A stretch of DNA of 64,000 bases from Roseicyclus salinarum (GTDB lineage: Bacteria; Pseudomonadota; Alphaproteobacteria; Rhodobacterales; Rhodobacteraceae). Location of the stretch: NCBI RefSeq assembly GCF_029624655.1, contig NZ_JARRSA010000013.1, forward strand, positions 47,308 to 111,307, written 5' to 3'. Under the pieces are notes generated by a model. It was not told the DNA's origin. It saw only the letters and a program-made list of their open reading frames with translations, and made no database searches. Shown here in pieces: positions 39,004-48,147 of the stretch. Position numbers and translations under genes: made by a program. The first letter of the stretch is position 1. Every line of letters starts with the position of its first letter.

Positions 39004-39459
39004 CTACCATCCGTCATTGCGTCTTGGTCGATACGGGGGCATTGGCGTTTTTCGGTGAACGCTCCCTTCGGCGGCAGCATTGTAGTCGACACCACAGTTA
39101 GGGCAGGTCGAGTGTTCGTCGTTTAAACGCTTTAGCCTGTAAAGTTTTCCGTCTTCCTTCACCTCGCATGTCGGACAGAACGGTAAGCCAATAGGTCGGC
39201 CATCCCCGGCGTCTTCATACTTAAAGCCCTGCACTTCGACGAGGCTGTGCTGTTTCTCGACGCGTCTGCGAAGTTCGGAAAGCTCGGCTTGCAGCGCAAG
39301 CAACTCCTCATCTTTGCCGAGCAAATCGCTTCTCACGTTGACCAGCAATTCCCTCAGAGCGACGAGTTCTTCGCGCTGCTCAACTGTCTTCAGCGCGTCG
39401 CCGAGTTTTTGGAGGCGCTGCACTGCACTCGCTATGTCTTTGATGGCCTGCGTTGGCAT
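39004..39459 (-). CDS. Coiled-coil protein with C-terminal zinc ribbon
   Basis: A 151-residue protein. Residues about 10-75 form a heptad-rich coiled coil; the C-terminal part carries CPTC and CPNC separated by about 25 residues, a zinc-ribbon pattern. The start at 39459 (MPTQAIKDIAS) is preferred to an upstream in-frame ATG. Codon use and surrounding DNA are more AT-rich than the genome average, suggesting acquisition by transfer. Similar small proteins occur in mobile elements; the function is unknown. Confidence 0.65.
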   Translation of the reverse strand: MPTQAIKDIASAVQRLQKLGDALKTVEQREELVALRELLVNVRSDLLGKDEELLALQAELSELRRRVEKQHSLVEVQGFKYEDAGDGRPIGLPFCPTCEVKEDGKLYRLKRLNDEHSTCPNCGVDYNAAAEGSVHRKTPMPPYRPRRNDGW

Positions 39460-39747
39460 ATCGCACGTTCCATTCTCGCTAAAGCATTGGTGGAGAATGA
39501 CTACATGTTGCAATTAAGTGCAATCAGGATGGCAGGTAGGCGGGAGGGGCGAGCGGCGCGCACCCCACAAGCTCCTAAATTTATTTTGTTTTTTTGATAG
39601 TGGCGGAGGGAACGGGACCGGGATCGGACATTCTCCACCTCAAAGCACTGAAAAAAAATGGTTAAATGTTAGAGCTGGGGGTGTGTTTGGTGGCCGAATT
39701 TCAAGTGTCGGGTCCCTATTCAGGCGTCAGGGCGCGCGGCGATCTCG
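39460..39747. other. AT-rich intergenic region
   Basis: About 290 bases, strikingly AT-rich in two spots (TAAATTTATTTTGTTTTTTT at 39576-39595, and the A-run near 39651). It contains a short match to the 3' end of tRNA-Ser (39601-39618). No gene seen. Confidence 0.5.
39601..39618. other. Possible attachment-site remnant (tRNA-Ser 3'-end-like)
   Basis: TGGCGGAGGGAACGGGAC resembles TGGCGGAGAGACAGGGAT, the 3' end of tRNA-Ser(GGA) as written on the plus strand at 48596-48613. Fourteen of 18 bases agree, the first eight without change, in the same orientation. The match is short enough to be chance. Confidence 0.3.
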
Positions 39748-40353
39748 TCACGGGCGGGTGAATACCGACAGCGCGAGGGTAAGCATCTCGCGGATGCGGG
39801 CGGGGTCTTCGCCCGATGCGCGTTGGGTGATGGCGAGGGCGATCTGCTCGCCGAGGTATTGCGCCCCGGCCTCTACCAACAGTCCGTCTGGCCACCCCTC
39901 GGCGTCGCGACAAGACTGCAGGAACGCCACGTAGGCTTCCTGCGCCGCCGCATCGATCTCCTCCACCCGCGCGCGCGTTTTTGGCCCCAGCCGGTGCTTG
40001 CCCGCGCGCATCTTGTAGAACAGGCAGCCGGTTTCCATCCGCGGGTCCACGCTCGCGAAGTCGATCAGGGCTGCAAGCGTCGCCTGCAAGCCCTTTCCGC
40101 TGTGCAGGATCGCGAAGACGGCCGAGAGCACCCGCTCGGCATAGCTGTCGAGCACGGCACGCGTCAGACCGTCCTCGCTTCCGAACTCCCGATAGAGCGA
40201 CGGCTTGGATATGCCCGCCTTCTGGCAGATCGCGTTGACCGACACGTCGGCCGGATCGCTCTGCCAATACGCCGTCATCGCGACGTCGCGCACCTCGTCC
40301 GCGTTCATCGTGCGCGGTCTGCCGCGCGCGAGTTTCGGCTCGTTGTCACTCAT
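39748..40353 (-). CDS. TetR-family transcriptional repressor
   Basis: A 201-residue repressor. The N-terminal helix-turn-helix includes VNAICQKAGISKPSLYREFGS (about residues 38-58). The all-helical C-terminal domain would bind an inducer. The start at 40353 (MSDNEPKLARGRPR) is chosen because the upstream extension runs through the operators. It is divergent from an SDR gene with two operator-like palindromes between them, so it very probably controls both. Confidence 0.92.
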   Translation of the reverse strand: MSDNEPKLARGRPRTMNADEVRDVAMTAYWQSDPADVSVNAICQKAGISKPSLYREFGSEDGLTRAVLDSYAERVLSAVFAILHSGKGLQATLAALIDFASVDPRMETGCLFYKMRAGKHRLGPKTRARVEEIDAAAQEAYVAFLQSCRDAEGWPDGLLVEAGAQYLGEQIALAITQRASGEDPARIREMLTLALSVFTRP

Positions 40354-40358
40354 TTTGG

Positions 40359-40370
40359 TACCGGTCGGTA
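40359..40370. promoter_or_regulatory. TetR-type operator 1
   Basis: TACCGGTCGGTA is a near-perfect palindrome just upstream of the TetR start codon. It shares 11 of 12 bases with the second site 45 bases away. Confidence 0.7.
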
Positions 40371-40403
40371 TTTTATATCTTGACGTAGAGTCGCCGATAT
40401 TCG

Positions 40404-40415
40404 TACCAGTCGGTA
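40404..40415. promoter_or_regulatory. TetR-type operator 2
   Basis: TACCAGTCGGTA, 11 of 12 bases identical to operator 1, lies 29 bases before the SDR start codon at 40444. Confidence 0.7.
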
Positions 40416-40443
40416 ACGCAGCATGCAAGCAGGAGCACTAGCC

Positions 40444-41322
40444 ATGACAGGGACAGGCAAAACGGTCGTCATCACGGGGGCCAGCAGCGGCTTCGGCGCA
40501 GCGGCGGTGCGCGCCTTCGCCGACCGGGGTGACCGTGTCTGGGGCACGATGCGCGATGCCGAGGGACGCAACGCGGCCAGGAAAGCCGAGCTGGAGGCTT
40601 ACTCCCCCGGCATCGCCATCGCCGAGATGGACGTCACCAGCGACGCCTCGGTGACTGATGGCTTCGCCCGCATCCTCGCGGAGGGCCCCGTCGACATCCT
40701 GATCAACAACGCCGGCATCATGTATATCGGCGTGACCGAGGCCTACACTGTCGGGCAGGCCGCGGAACAGATGGACACCAACTATTTCGGGGCCATCCGC
40801 GCGATGCAGGCGGTGCTGCCCGCGATGCGCGCGGCAGGCAGCGGCCTGATCGTCAACACCAGCTCCATCGCTGGCCGTGTCTCGGTGCCCTTCTTCGGAA
40901 CCTATTGCGCGACGAAACACGCGCTGGAAGCCTACAGCCAGAGCCTGCGCTACGAGGTGGCCGCCTTTGGCATCGACGTGGCGCTGGTCGAGCCTGGCCC
41001 GTTCCCCTCGAACCTGCTTGCCGCTGGAAAGCCGCCCGCCCACGCAGATGTGCTGTCGTCCTATGGCGATCTTGGCGACGTGCCTGCCACCATGATCGCA
41101 GGCTTCGCCGACATGCTGGCCAGCGAAGCCGCCCCCGACCCGCAACTGGTTGTCGACGCCTATCTCACACTCGCCGAGGCCGCGCCGGGCAAGCGCCCCA
41201 CGCGCACGGTCGTCGGCATCACTTGGGGCGTCGACGAGATGAACGCCTTCACCCAGCCGCGGCAGGACGCACTGTTGGCGGAGATGCAGCTCGACGGCGT
41301 GCTCGGCGGCACCGACGCCTGA
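40444..41322 (+). CDS. SDR-family oxidoreductase under TetR control
   Basis: A 292-residue short-chain dehydrogenase. Motifs ITGASSGFGAAAV, NNAGIMYIG, NTSSIAGR and the catalytic YCATK. AGGAG lies eight bases before the ATG at 40444; an earlier in-frame ATG has none. It is the intact relative of the remnant at 37270-37500. The divergent TetR and paired operators suggest induction by its substrate or a related compound. Confidence 0.92.
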   Translation: MTGTGKTVVITGASSGFGAAAVRAFADRGDRVWGTMRDAEGRNAARKAELEAYSPGIAIAEMDVTSDASVTDGFARILAEGPVDILINNAGIMYIGVTEAYTVGQAAEQMDTNYFGAIRAMQAVLPAMRAAGSGLIVNTSSIAGRVSVPFFGTYCATKHALEAYSQSLRYEVAAFGIDVALVEPGPFPSNLLAAGKPPAHADVLSSYGDLGDVPATMIAGFADMLASEAAPDPQLVVDAYLTLAEAAPGKRPTRTVVGITWGVDEMNAFTQPRQDALLAEMQLDGVLGGTDA

Positions 41323-41372
41323 TCACCAACCATCAACTTTGAAAGACTTCTGCAACCGAAAGGACCAATTCA

Positions 41373-41795
41373 ATGTTCAAGACACTGATCGCTGCCGCCA
41401 CGGCGGCCTTGCTGACAACGGCCGCATTTGCCGAGAACCACGCTCATGGCGATCACCATGTCGCCCTCGCGAACGTGGAGTGGGTCGATGCGCCCATCCC
41501 CGGAGTGCAACTGGCCCTGGCCTGGGGCGACGACGCCACCGGTGCGGCCTGGCTGTTCAAGATGGATCCGGGCGTCGCGCTGCCGATGCACACTCATACC
41601 CATGATTACTGGGGGCTCAGCATCGCGGGAACATGGGTGCATATCGAGGCGGACGGCACCGAAGTCCCGACCTTGCCCGGCGACTATTCCCTGGTCGAAG
41701 GCGGCGCTGTGCATGCCGACCGCTGCGACAGCGACGTTCCCTGCATCGGCCTGCTCGACTTCACGGGCCCCCGCGACGTCGCGCTGGCCGAGTGA
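41373..41795 (+). CDS. Secreted cupin-domain protein
   Basis: A 140-residue protein with signal peptide (residues 1-20, ending AFA). The mature part is a single cupin barrel with a metal-site-like HTHTHDYWG (about residues 72-80) and a histidine near the end (GGAVHADR). A His-rich N-terminus (ENHAHGDHH) follows the cleavage site. It starts 50 bases after the SDR gene and may share its transcript. Function unknown. Confidence 0.78.
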   Translation: MFKTLIAAATAALLTTAAFAENHAHGDHHVALANVEWVDAPIPGVQLALAWGDDATGAAWLFKMDPGVALPMHTHTHDYWGLSIAGTWVHIEADGTEVPTLPGDYSLVEGGAVHADRCDSDVPCIGLLDFTGPRDVALAE

Positions 41796-42086
41796 CTACA
41801 AGATAACTCCAAGCATGTTGAGCGGCCTTGCCGCAGTGTTCGGTTCGAGGGGTTGTCGCGCTTTTCGCGGCAGTCCCGAGAACTCCGAAGCCCTGAAGAC
41901 TCCTTGTACTGCGCATCACTTCCTGAGCGACCGGCCTGCATGTCCGGTGAAATCGGTTCCCGGTCGCGTTGGCGGAGGAGACAAGCATGACATCAGATCT
42001 CTTCCGCAAGGTAATGCTTTGATTTTAACATACGCCAGTAAGGAGCATACCTTGCCCGCCCATTTGTCCGACTGCAAAAATCCACC
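41796..42086. other. Intergenic region with a tiny open frame
   Basis: No established gene. At 41987-42022 an 11-codon frame (MTSDLFRKVML) follows an unusually strong ribosome site GGAGGAGA. It may be the stump of a lost gene or a leader peptide. Confidence 0.4.
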
Positions 42087-42965
42087 CTAATCAGAGGCTC
42101 GCTGCCCGCCCAGAGGTCGAAGGTGCTCGAGGAACGCCTGCACCTTGGCTGTACGGTGCAGGTCGACATGGGTCACGATCCAGAGTGCGGTGGACCACGC
42201 ATCGCCCGGCGGGATGATCTCAACAAGGTCGGGCCGGACACAGGCGTCGTGTTCGGCTAGGAACCCAAGGCCGAGCCCTTCACAGACGGCGCTGTGCAGG
42301 ACCTGCTGGTCGGTCGTCTGCAGTGCCAGCGCCTCTGGTGAGACCTTGGCGTTCATCCAGTGTGCGTAGGGAACCGGACGCGGTACCGCGACCGAACCGA
42401 CGAAGCAGTGCTCGTCGAGCCGGTCAGGGTCCGGATATCCAGAGCGATCTATGTAGCCTTGGCTGGCATAGAGGCCGAAGCGCAAGCGGCGGAACAGCGT
42501 CACGACATAGTCGGGCATCCCCGGTTTCGCGCCGGCGCGGATCGCGACGTGCGCCTCTCCATGCTCCAGCCGGGCAAGCTGGGCGCCCGCCACGAATTCC
42601 AGCGCGATCTGCCGGTGGGAAAGGTGGAAATCTCGGATCGCGGGCATGACCAGCGGCGCCACGCCGGACAGCGCCGTCACGATCAGCGATCCCGACAGTT
42701 GCCCCGCTTTGCCTCGGGCGCGCCCCGCCAGATCGGCGAACATCTCGTCAGCACGGGCGGCGACCTCCAGCATGTCGCGGCCCGCGTCGGTCAGCGCATA
42801 ACCCCGCGCATGCCGCTGGAAAAGCGGCGCGCCGAACGCGCCTTCCAGCGTCTCGATATGACGATTGACCGTTGCGCGGTGCACGCCGAGGGCTTCGGCC
42901 GCTGCGCTCACCGTGCCCAGACGCGCGACCATTAGCGCGGTGCGGAGTTCTGTCCAGTAGTGCAT
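42087..42965 (-). CDS. LysR-family transcriptional regulator
   Basis: A 292-residue regulator. The N-terminal winged helix includes LGTVSAAAEALGVHRATVNRH (about residues 16-36). The rest is the periplasmic-binding-like effector domain. The start MHYWTELRTAL at 42965 is preferred over a GTG five codons earlier. It is divergent from the secreted-protein genes at 43121 onward and probably controls them. Confidence 0.9.
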   Translation of the reverse strand: MHYWTELRTALMVARLGTVSAAAEALGVHRATVNRHIETLEGAFGAPLFQRHARGYALTDAGRDMLEVAARADEMFADLAGRARGKAGQLSGSLIVTALSGVAPLVMPAIRDFHLSHRQIALEFVAGAQLARLEHGEAHVAIRAGAKPGMPDYVVTLFRRLRFGLYASQGYIDRSGYPDPDRLDEHCFVGSVAVPRPVPYAHWMNAKVSPEALALQTTDQQVLHSAVCEGLGLGFLAEHDACVRPDLVEIIPPGDAWSTALWIVTHVDLHRTAKVQAFLEHLRPLGGQRASD

Positions 42966-43120
42966 CGGCACTTCTAGCACCGGCGCAATGTCGCAGCAAC
43001 GCGCAGGCAGCGCGCATTTCGATCTGTGGTGCGGTCAGAAGGCGCATCGCAGACTCCGACATGACGTTTCCAAGATCGCTGCTCCGGCGGCGCACCAATG
43101 GCAACAGAGAGGAAATCCGA

Positions 43121-44365
43121 ATGTCCGTCCGAACCTTCGCCACGTCCCTGTCCGTGCTGGCCCTGACCGCCGGCGTTGCGCAGGCACAAGGCCTGCAATC
43201 CGCCACGGTTCTTGAATTCGCCGACGCCGACACACTTTTCGTCGCCGACAGCACCGGCGGCGCGATCCACGCGATCGGCCTGCCAGAGGCGGTCGCGGCC
43301 CCCGCAGAGCCGGCCCCCTACAACCTGCTCGATCTCGACGGCCTCTTGGCCGACGCCCTCGGCGCCGATCCGCGACGCATGACCTATCACGATCTGGCGG
43401 TGCATCCCGTGACGCGGGAGGCCTACGTTTCGCTTACCGCGACGATCGATGACGCGGAACAACCCGTCATCGTCACCGTGGCGCGAGACGGCACGGTGCG
43501 GCGGCTCGACCTTGCGGCGATGCCGTCCAACACGCTCACCCTTCAGGATCCGGCGGATGACGGCGTGACGTTCTGGCGCGACATCCCGGCAGCCACCTTC
43601 ACGGTGACCGACCTCGACTTCGCGGGGGGCGAGCTTTTCGTCTCGGGCCTGTCGACGGGTGAGTTCGCCTCGACGCTGCGCCGGGTGCCGTTTCCCTTCA
43701 CCGACACTGCCAGTTCGACGGGCGTCGAGATGTTCCACGCCGCCCATGGCCAGACCGAGACCCGTGCGCCGATCCGGGCGATGACGGTCATGGACGTGGG
43801 TGGCATCAGCACGGTCGTTGCCGCCTATACTTGCACGCCGCTGGTCACCGTGCCGGTCGACGACTTGGCGGACGGGACCAATGTCACGGGTCGCACCATC
43901 GCCGAGCTGGGCTACGGGAACACACCCCTGGAAGTGCTCGATTTCGAGGTTATGGACCAGCAGGGCAACGCCGCCACCTTTGTCCTCGTGAACAACCGCG
44001 AGATGGATGCGGACCTGATTTCACTCGCCGACCTGACCGCTGCGGCCGCCGCCCTGGGGATCACGGAGCCGGTCGCGGCCCTCGGCGACACGCTCGGCGT
44101 CGCCACGACGCCGATCCCGTTGGCGGGCGTGTTCCAAGCCGCCGACCAAGACGCGCAATTCCTTCTGACGCTGCGGCGGAACATGGACACGGGCGCGATG
44201 GACCTCGTGTCGTACCGCAAGGGCGTCTATCTGCGCCTTAGCGAGTTCGTCGCCGAATACAACTTCCCCGACTACGTCTACGCCGACACGCAATATGCCG
44301 ACGGCGCGCGCATGTTCCAGAACATGCTGAAGCTCGACGAAGGCTTTCCGGACCAGGTGCGCTGA
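43121..44365 (+). CDS. Secreted protein, probable beta-propeller
   Basis: A 414-residue protein with signal peptide (residues 1-22, ending AQAQ). The mature part has repeated strand-turn blocks such as LEFADADTLFVADSTGGAIH and LDFAGGELFVSGLS, as in beta-propellers. It contains one cysteine (AYTCTPL). GAGAGGAAA precedes the ATG at 43121; the open frame extends upstream without homology. Followed after nine bases by another secreted protein gene. Function unknown. Confidence 0.75.
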   Translation: MSVRTFATSLSVLALTAGVAQAQGLQSATVLEFADADTLFVADSTGGAIHAIGLPEAVAAPAEPAPYNLLDLDGLLADALGADPRRMTYHDLAVHPVTREAYVSLTATIDDAEQPVIVTVARDGTVRRLDLAAMPSNTLTLQDPADDGVTFWRDIPAATFTVTDLDFAGGELFVSGLSTGEFASTLRRVPFPFTDTASSTGVEMFHAAHGQTETRAPIRAMTVMDVGGISTVVAAYTCTPLVTVPVDDLADGTNVTGRTIAELGYGNTPLEVLDFEVMDQQGNAATFVLVNNREMDADLISLADLTAAAAALGITEPVAALGDTLGVATTPIPLAGVFQAADQDAQFLLTLRRNMDTGAMDLVSYRKGVYLRLSEFVAEYNFPDYVYADTQYADGARMFQNMLKLDEGFPDQVR

Positions 44366-44374
44366 GGCCCGGCG

Positions 44375-45184
44375 ATGCGCATGTCCATCGCCTCACTGCT
44401 GGTGGCCCTTGAGGCCGGCAGCGCCGCAGCCTGCCCGGCCCCCTCGGCGAACGGGCCGGTCGAGATTTATCCGACCGCCATGGAATTGCCCGCCAACCTG
44501 TTGCGGTTCTTCGTCTATTTCCCGCGCTCCATGGGTCGTGGCGACATCCTCGACCACATCATACTTGTCGATGATACAGGACGTGAAGTCACGGGCGCCT
44601 TCCTCCACAATCGCTATGATCTCTGGTCGCCCGATGCCACGCGGCTGACCGTTCTGCTTGACCCAGGGCGGGTCAAGACCGGGCTTGCGGCGCATGATGC
44701 CATGGGCCGCGCGCTGGAAGAAGGCGGACGCTACGCCTTCGTCGTGCGTGCGACGGCCGAGGACGCGGCAGGATGCAAACTGGGGGCGGAGACGGTGCAG
44801 CACTTCGTGGCCGGGCCACCGGACCTTGAGCCACCCACGCCCGGCACCTGGGCGCTGCATCGGCCCGCAGCGGGTACGCGGGCCCCTCTGGCGGTCGATC
44901 TCGGCACCTCGCACGATCATCTGTCGCTGGTCTACCGGCTGCGCGTGCTGGACGCGGCAGGCGAGCCGGTGCCGGGGCACATCGACCTGGGCGACGGCGA
45001 GCGCGTCTGGCGGTTCACCCCCGCGGCGCCATGGACCGGAGCGCCGCATTACCTCGTGAGCGACGCGCGGCTGGAGGATCTCGCGGGCAACCGCCCGGGC
45101 GGGCTGTTTGACCGGCCCATAGACACACCCGACACGGGCTGGGCGCGTAGGATTCCCTGGTCGCCAGGACCGGCGGTCCGCTGA
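44375..45184 (+). CDS. Secreted protein, two-domain Ig-like, hypothetical
   Basis: A 269-residue exported protein. The N-terminus is hydrophobic and ends in AAACPAP, which could be a signal peptidase I or a weak lipoprotein site. Two halves (about residues 27-125 and 165-240) look like Ig-type beta-sandwiches, each with the pattern of a strand, a conserved Leu-Arg and a final ARLEDLAGN-type strand. Nine bases separate it from the preceding gene, so the two are co-expressed. No enzyme motif visible. Confidence 0.7.
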   Translation: MRMSIASLLVALEAGSAAACPAPSANGPVEIYPTAMELPANLLRFFVYFPRSMGRGDILDHIILVDDTGREVTGAFLHNRYDLWSPDATRLTVLLDPGRVKTGLAAHDAMGRALEEGGRYAFVVRATAEDAAGCKLGAETVQHFVAGPPDLEPPTPGTWALHRPAAGTRAPLAVDLGTSHDHLSLVYRLRVLDAAGEPVPGHIDLGDGERVWRFTPAAPWTGAPHYLVSDARLEDLAGNRPGGLFDRPIDTPDTGWARRIPWSPGPAVR

Positions 45185-45299
45185 ACCAACTCTGTCATGT
45201 CGCACCAGCGCGCACTAGGGGCGCAAATCGATGGCTGGTGAGCACAGATCCGCGAAGGCACGCTGTCTCTTGAAGGCATCAAGAATGAGGCTCCCGGCC

Positions 45300-45833
45300 A
45301 TGCAAAGATACCACCCCCTCCTCGTCGCGCTGCATTGGCTGATGGCGTTGATGATCCTGGTCGCGCTGGCCGCAGGTGGCCTCGTGCTCGCCAACATGCC
45401 CCCCGACAGCCCGGACAAGGTCTCGGGCCTCGGCGGGCACATGATCTTCGGCATGGCGATAGGTGTGCTGCTGATCCTGCGTCTCGTCACCCGCACCCGC
45501 AGCGTGCACCCACCCCATGCCGAGACCGGACATGCCCTGCTCGACCGGATCGGGCGCTGGACGCATTGGGGCTTCTACGCCCTGATCGCGGGCATGGTTC
45601 TGACAGGTCTCGCCACGGCGCTCGGCGCGGGGCTTTTCCCCATCGTCTATGGCGGCGCAGCCGAAACGCTGCCGCCCGAACTGGCAGCGATGCCGACACG
45701 CGTGGTGCACGGGCTCATCGCGACACTGCTGTTGGCGCTGATCGCCCTGCACTTTTTGGCGGCGCTTTATCACCAGATCGTCCTGAAGGACGGCCTTCTG
45801 CGCCGGATGTGGTTCGGCAAGCGATCCGCGTGA
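45300..45833 (+). CDS. Cytochrome b561 family protein
   Basis: A 177-residue membrane cytochrome with four helices. Candidate haem-ligand histidines lie in YHPLLVALHWL, GGHMIFG and HGLIATLLLALIALHFLAALYHQ. It would move electrons between membrane quinone and a periplasmic partner. An in-frame ATG five codons upstream (45285) is equally possible. It follows the secreted protein genes by about 115 bases. Confidence 0.88.
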   Translation: MQRYHPLLVALHWLMALMILVALAAGGLVLANMPPDSPDKVSGLGGHMIFGMAIGVLLILRLVTRTRSVHPPHAETGHALLDRIGRWTHWGFYALIAGMVLTGLATALGAGLFPIVYGGAAETLPPELAAMPTRVVHGLIATLLLALIALHFLAALYHQIVLKDGLLRRMWFGKRSA

Positions 45834-45852
45834 CCATTCGAAAGGATTCCCG

Positions 45853-46413
45853 ATGACCATTCTCGCCTTCGCGGCCACGAACAGCCGCCACTCCATCAAC
45901 CGCGCCCTGATCGGCCATGCCACGATGCGGCTCGCGAAAATCGTCCCCGACGTCCGGATCGAGACGCTCGACCTGAACGACTACGAGATGCCGATCTATT
46001 CCATCGATCGGGAAAAGGCCGACGGTATCCCGGCTCCGGCGCAGGACTTCTTCGACCGGATCGGCGCCGCGGATGCGATCCTGGTGTCCTTCGCCGAGCA
46101 CAACGGGTTCGTCACCGCCGCCTGGAAGAACGTCTTCGACTGGATGAGCCGGATCGAGGCGAAGGTCTGGCAGGGCAAGCCGGTGGCGATGCTGGCGGCC
46201 TCCCCTGGCCCTCGCGCGGGCGCCAACGTGCTGGCAAGCCAAGAGATGCTCGCACCGCATTTCGGCGCCGACCTGCGCGGCAGCCTCGGCCTCGGGAGGT
46301 GGCCGGAGGCCTGGGACGCCGAGGGCAAGCAGCTGCTGCGGCCCGAGGATACAAGGGCGCTGGACACCCTGCTCGGCCAACTCGTAGCACCCGCGAAGAC
46401 GGCAGCAGCATGA
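45853..46413 (+). CDS. NAD(P)H-dependent FMN reductase
   Basis: A 186-residue flavodoxin-like reductase. The N-terminal FMN phosphate loop reads FAATNSRHSINRALIG and the isoalloxazine region contains SFAEHNGFVTAAWKN. AAAGGA precedes the ATG. It starts 19 bases after the cytochrome gene and its stop overlaps the next ATG. It could supply reduced flavin or electrons in the same pathway. Confidence 0.88.
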   Translation: MTILAFAATNSRHSINRALIGHATMRLAKIVPDVRIETLDLNDYEMPIYSIDREKADGIPAPAQDFFDRIGAADAILVSFAEHNGFVTAAWKNVFDWMSRIEAKVWQGKPVAMLAASPGPRAGANVLASQEMLAPHFGADLRGSLGLGRWPEAWDAEGKQLLRPEDTRALDTLLGQLVAPAKTAAA

Positions 46414-47168
46414 GCGGAACTGAGCGCCAAAGGTTCAACGGCAAGACCGTCGTCGTCACCGGCGGCACCTCCGGCATCGGTCTGGCGACGGCCCGGCGTC
46501 TGCTGGACGAGGGCGCCACCGTCATCGTGACCCATTCCCGCGAGGCATCGCGCAGCCGCGCAGAGCCCGAGTTGCCCGGCACGGAATTCATCCTCAACGA
46601 TTTGTGCGATCCCGGGCCCGCCGCGACCGATCTTGCAAGCGCCATTAGCGACAGGCGCATCGACGGCCTGTTCCTGAACGCTGGCCAGGCAACCTTTGCT
46701 CCGCTTGGGCAGATCACATCCGAAGAATTCGACCGCCAGTTCGCGATCCTCGTCAAGGCGCCGCTGCTACAGGCCCAGGCGCTGGCTCCCACCCTTCGCG
46801 ACGGGGCATCGGTCGTCATCACCACCTCGACCGCCAACCGGATGGGCGCACCCGGCACCGCGATCTACGCCGCCGCTAAAGGGGCGACGCGGTCGCTGAT
46901 CAGGGTGCTGGCGCGTGAACTGGCGCCACGCCGGATAACCGTAACCGGGCTGAGCCCAGGTCCGATCGAGACGAACTTCGCCGAGCGCACCGGGATGGAT
47001 GCCGAAGCACAGGCGGGCTTTCGCGAGAAGATCGCGGCCAAGGTGCCACTCGGCCGCAGGGGCACGGCGGACGAAGCCGCGGCGGTCGCGGCATTCCTGC
47101 TGTCGGGCGAGGCGAGCTTCGTGACTGGCTCCGAATACCTCGTCGATGGCGGCGTGACCGAACTGTAA
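46410..47168 (+). CDS. SDR-family oxidoreductase
   Basis: A 252-residue classical SDR. Motifs VTGGTSGIGLATA, LNAGQATF, TTSTANRMG and YAAAKGATRS. The ATG overlaps the FMN reductase stop (ATGA at 46410-46413). The C-terminal GSEYLVDGGVTEL is family-typical. Confidence 0.93.
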   Translation: MSGTERQRFNGKTVVVTGGTSGIGLATARRLLDEGATVIVTHSREASRSRAEPELPGTEFILNDLCDPGPAATDLASAISDRRIDGLFLNAGQATFAPLGQITSEEFDRQFAILVKAPLLQAQALAPTLRDGASVVITTSTANRMGAPGTAIYAAAKGATRSLIRVLARELAPRRITVTGLSPGPIETNFAERTGMDAEAQAGFREKIAAKVPLGRRGTADEAAAVAAFLLSGEASFVTGSEYLVDGGVTEL

Positions 47169-47214
47169 CGGACCACACACCCTTCCCGAGCATCGAAACT
47201 GAAGGAATCTCCGT

Positions 47215-47667
47215 ATGACCAAGACACAGACTACCGCACTCAAGATCGCCGCTGTCCTGTGGGTGATCTGGGGCCTTGTCCACACGCTTGCCGGCGTCAT
47301 GACGATCATCCAGGCCCCGTCCGAGGGCTTTGCCGCCATCGCCGACGCGGTCGACCCCGCACTCCTCGTGGCCGACTATCACCCGGCGGTGGGCGGCGTG
47401 CTGAACCAGCACGGCTTCAACTTGCTGTGGATCGGGTTGGCTACGATCGTCGGCGCCATCTTCATCTGGCGCGGCACCATGACGGCGATCTGGGTCACGG
47501 CCATGGTCGGGGGGCTGGCGGATGTCGGCTATTTCCTGTTCGTCGATCTGCCGGGCTACGTGAACTTCTTCCCCGGCACGGTGATGACCCTGATCTCCGC
47601 GACGGCCATCCTCCTCAGCTTCTGGGTCTGGCTGCCGATCCGCAGATCCGTCCCCGCGTCCTCCTGA
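47215..47667 (+). CDS. Small membrane protein, hypothetical
   Basis: A 150-residue protein with four hydrophobic helices (about residues 8-28, 65-85, 88-110 and 115-140). It is adjacent to the SDR gene and preceded by GAAGGAA. No family recognised with confidence. It is the last gene before the insertion sequence. Confidence 0.7.
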   Translation: MTKTQTTALKIAAVLWVIWGLVHTLAGVMTIIQAPSEGFAAIADAVDPALLVADYHPAVGGVLNQHGFNLLWIGLATIVGAIFIWRGTMTAIWVTAMVGGLADVGYFLFVDLPGYVNFFPGTVMTLISATAILLSFWVWLPIRRSVPASS

Positions 47668-47713
47668 CGGTGCTGTCAGACGAATTCGAATTTGTCCCAG
47701 CTAGGGTCAGGAC

Positions 47714-48147
47714 TCATAACCAGTAGATGACGGTCGCAGCGAGGGCGATGGCCGAGAGGAAGACCTTTGGACAGCGGTCGTATCTGGTCGCCACGCGCCG
47801 CCAGTCCTTGAGCCTGCCGAACATGATCTCGATGCGGTTACGTCGTTTGTATCGGCGCTTGTCGTATTTGACAGCCTTCTTACGCTGCTTTCTGCCAGGG
47901 ATGCAGGCGCGTATCCCTTTGTCTTTCAACGCCTCTCGGAACCAGTCGGCGTCATAGCCACGGTCACCGAACAGCGAGTCGACCTTTGGCAGGCTGCTGA
48001 GCAGCGCCCGCGCGCCGATGTAATCGCTGACCGGCCCTGCAGTGACGAACAGGTTGAGGGGTCTGCCTTGGCTGTCACAGATGGCATGCAACTTCGTGTT
48101 CATGCCGCCCTTGGTGCGACCGATCAGGCGTCCACGCCCCCTTTTTT
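47714..48147 (-). CDS. IS5-family transposase, frame B
   Basis: Second frame, with no own start in good context; expressed by -1 frameshifting at the A6 run. It carries GRTKGGMNTKLHAICD, the second aspartate in FGDRGYDADWF and the glutamate in RNRIEIMFGRLKDWRR. The stop lies inside the left inverted-repeat zone, as usual for this group. Confidence 0.88.
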
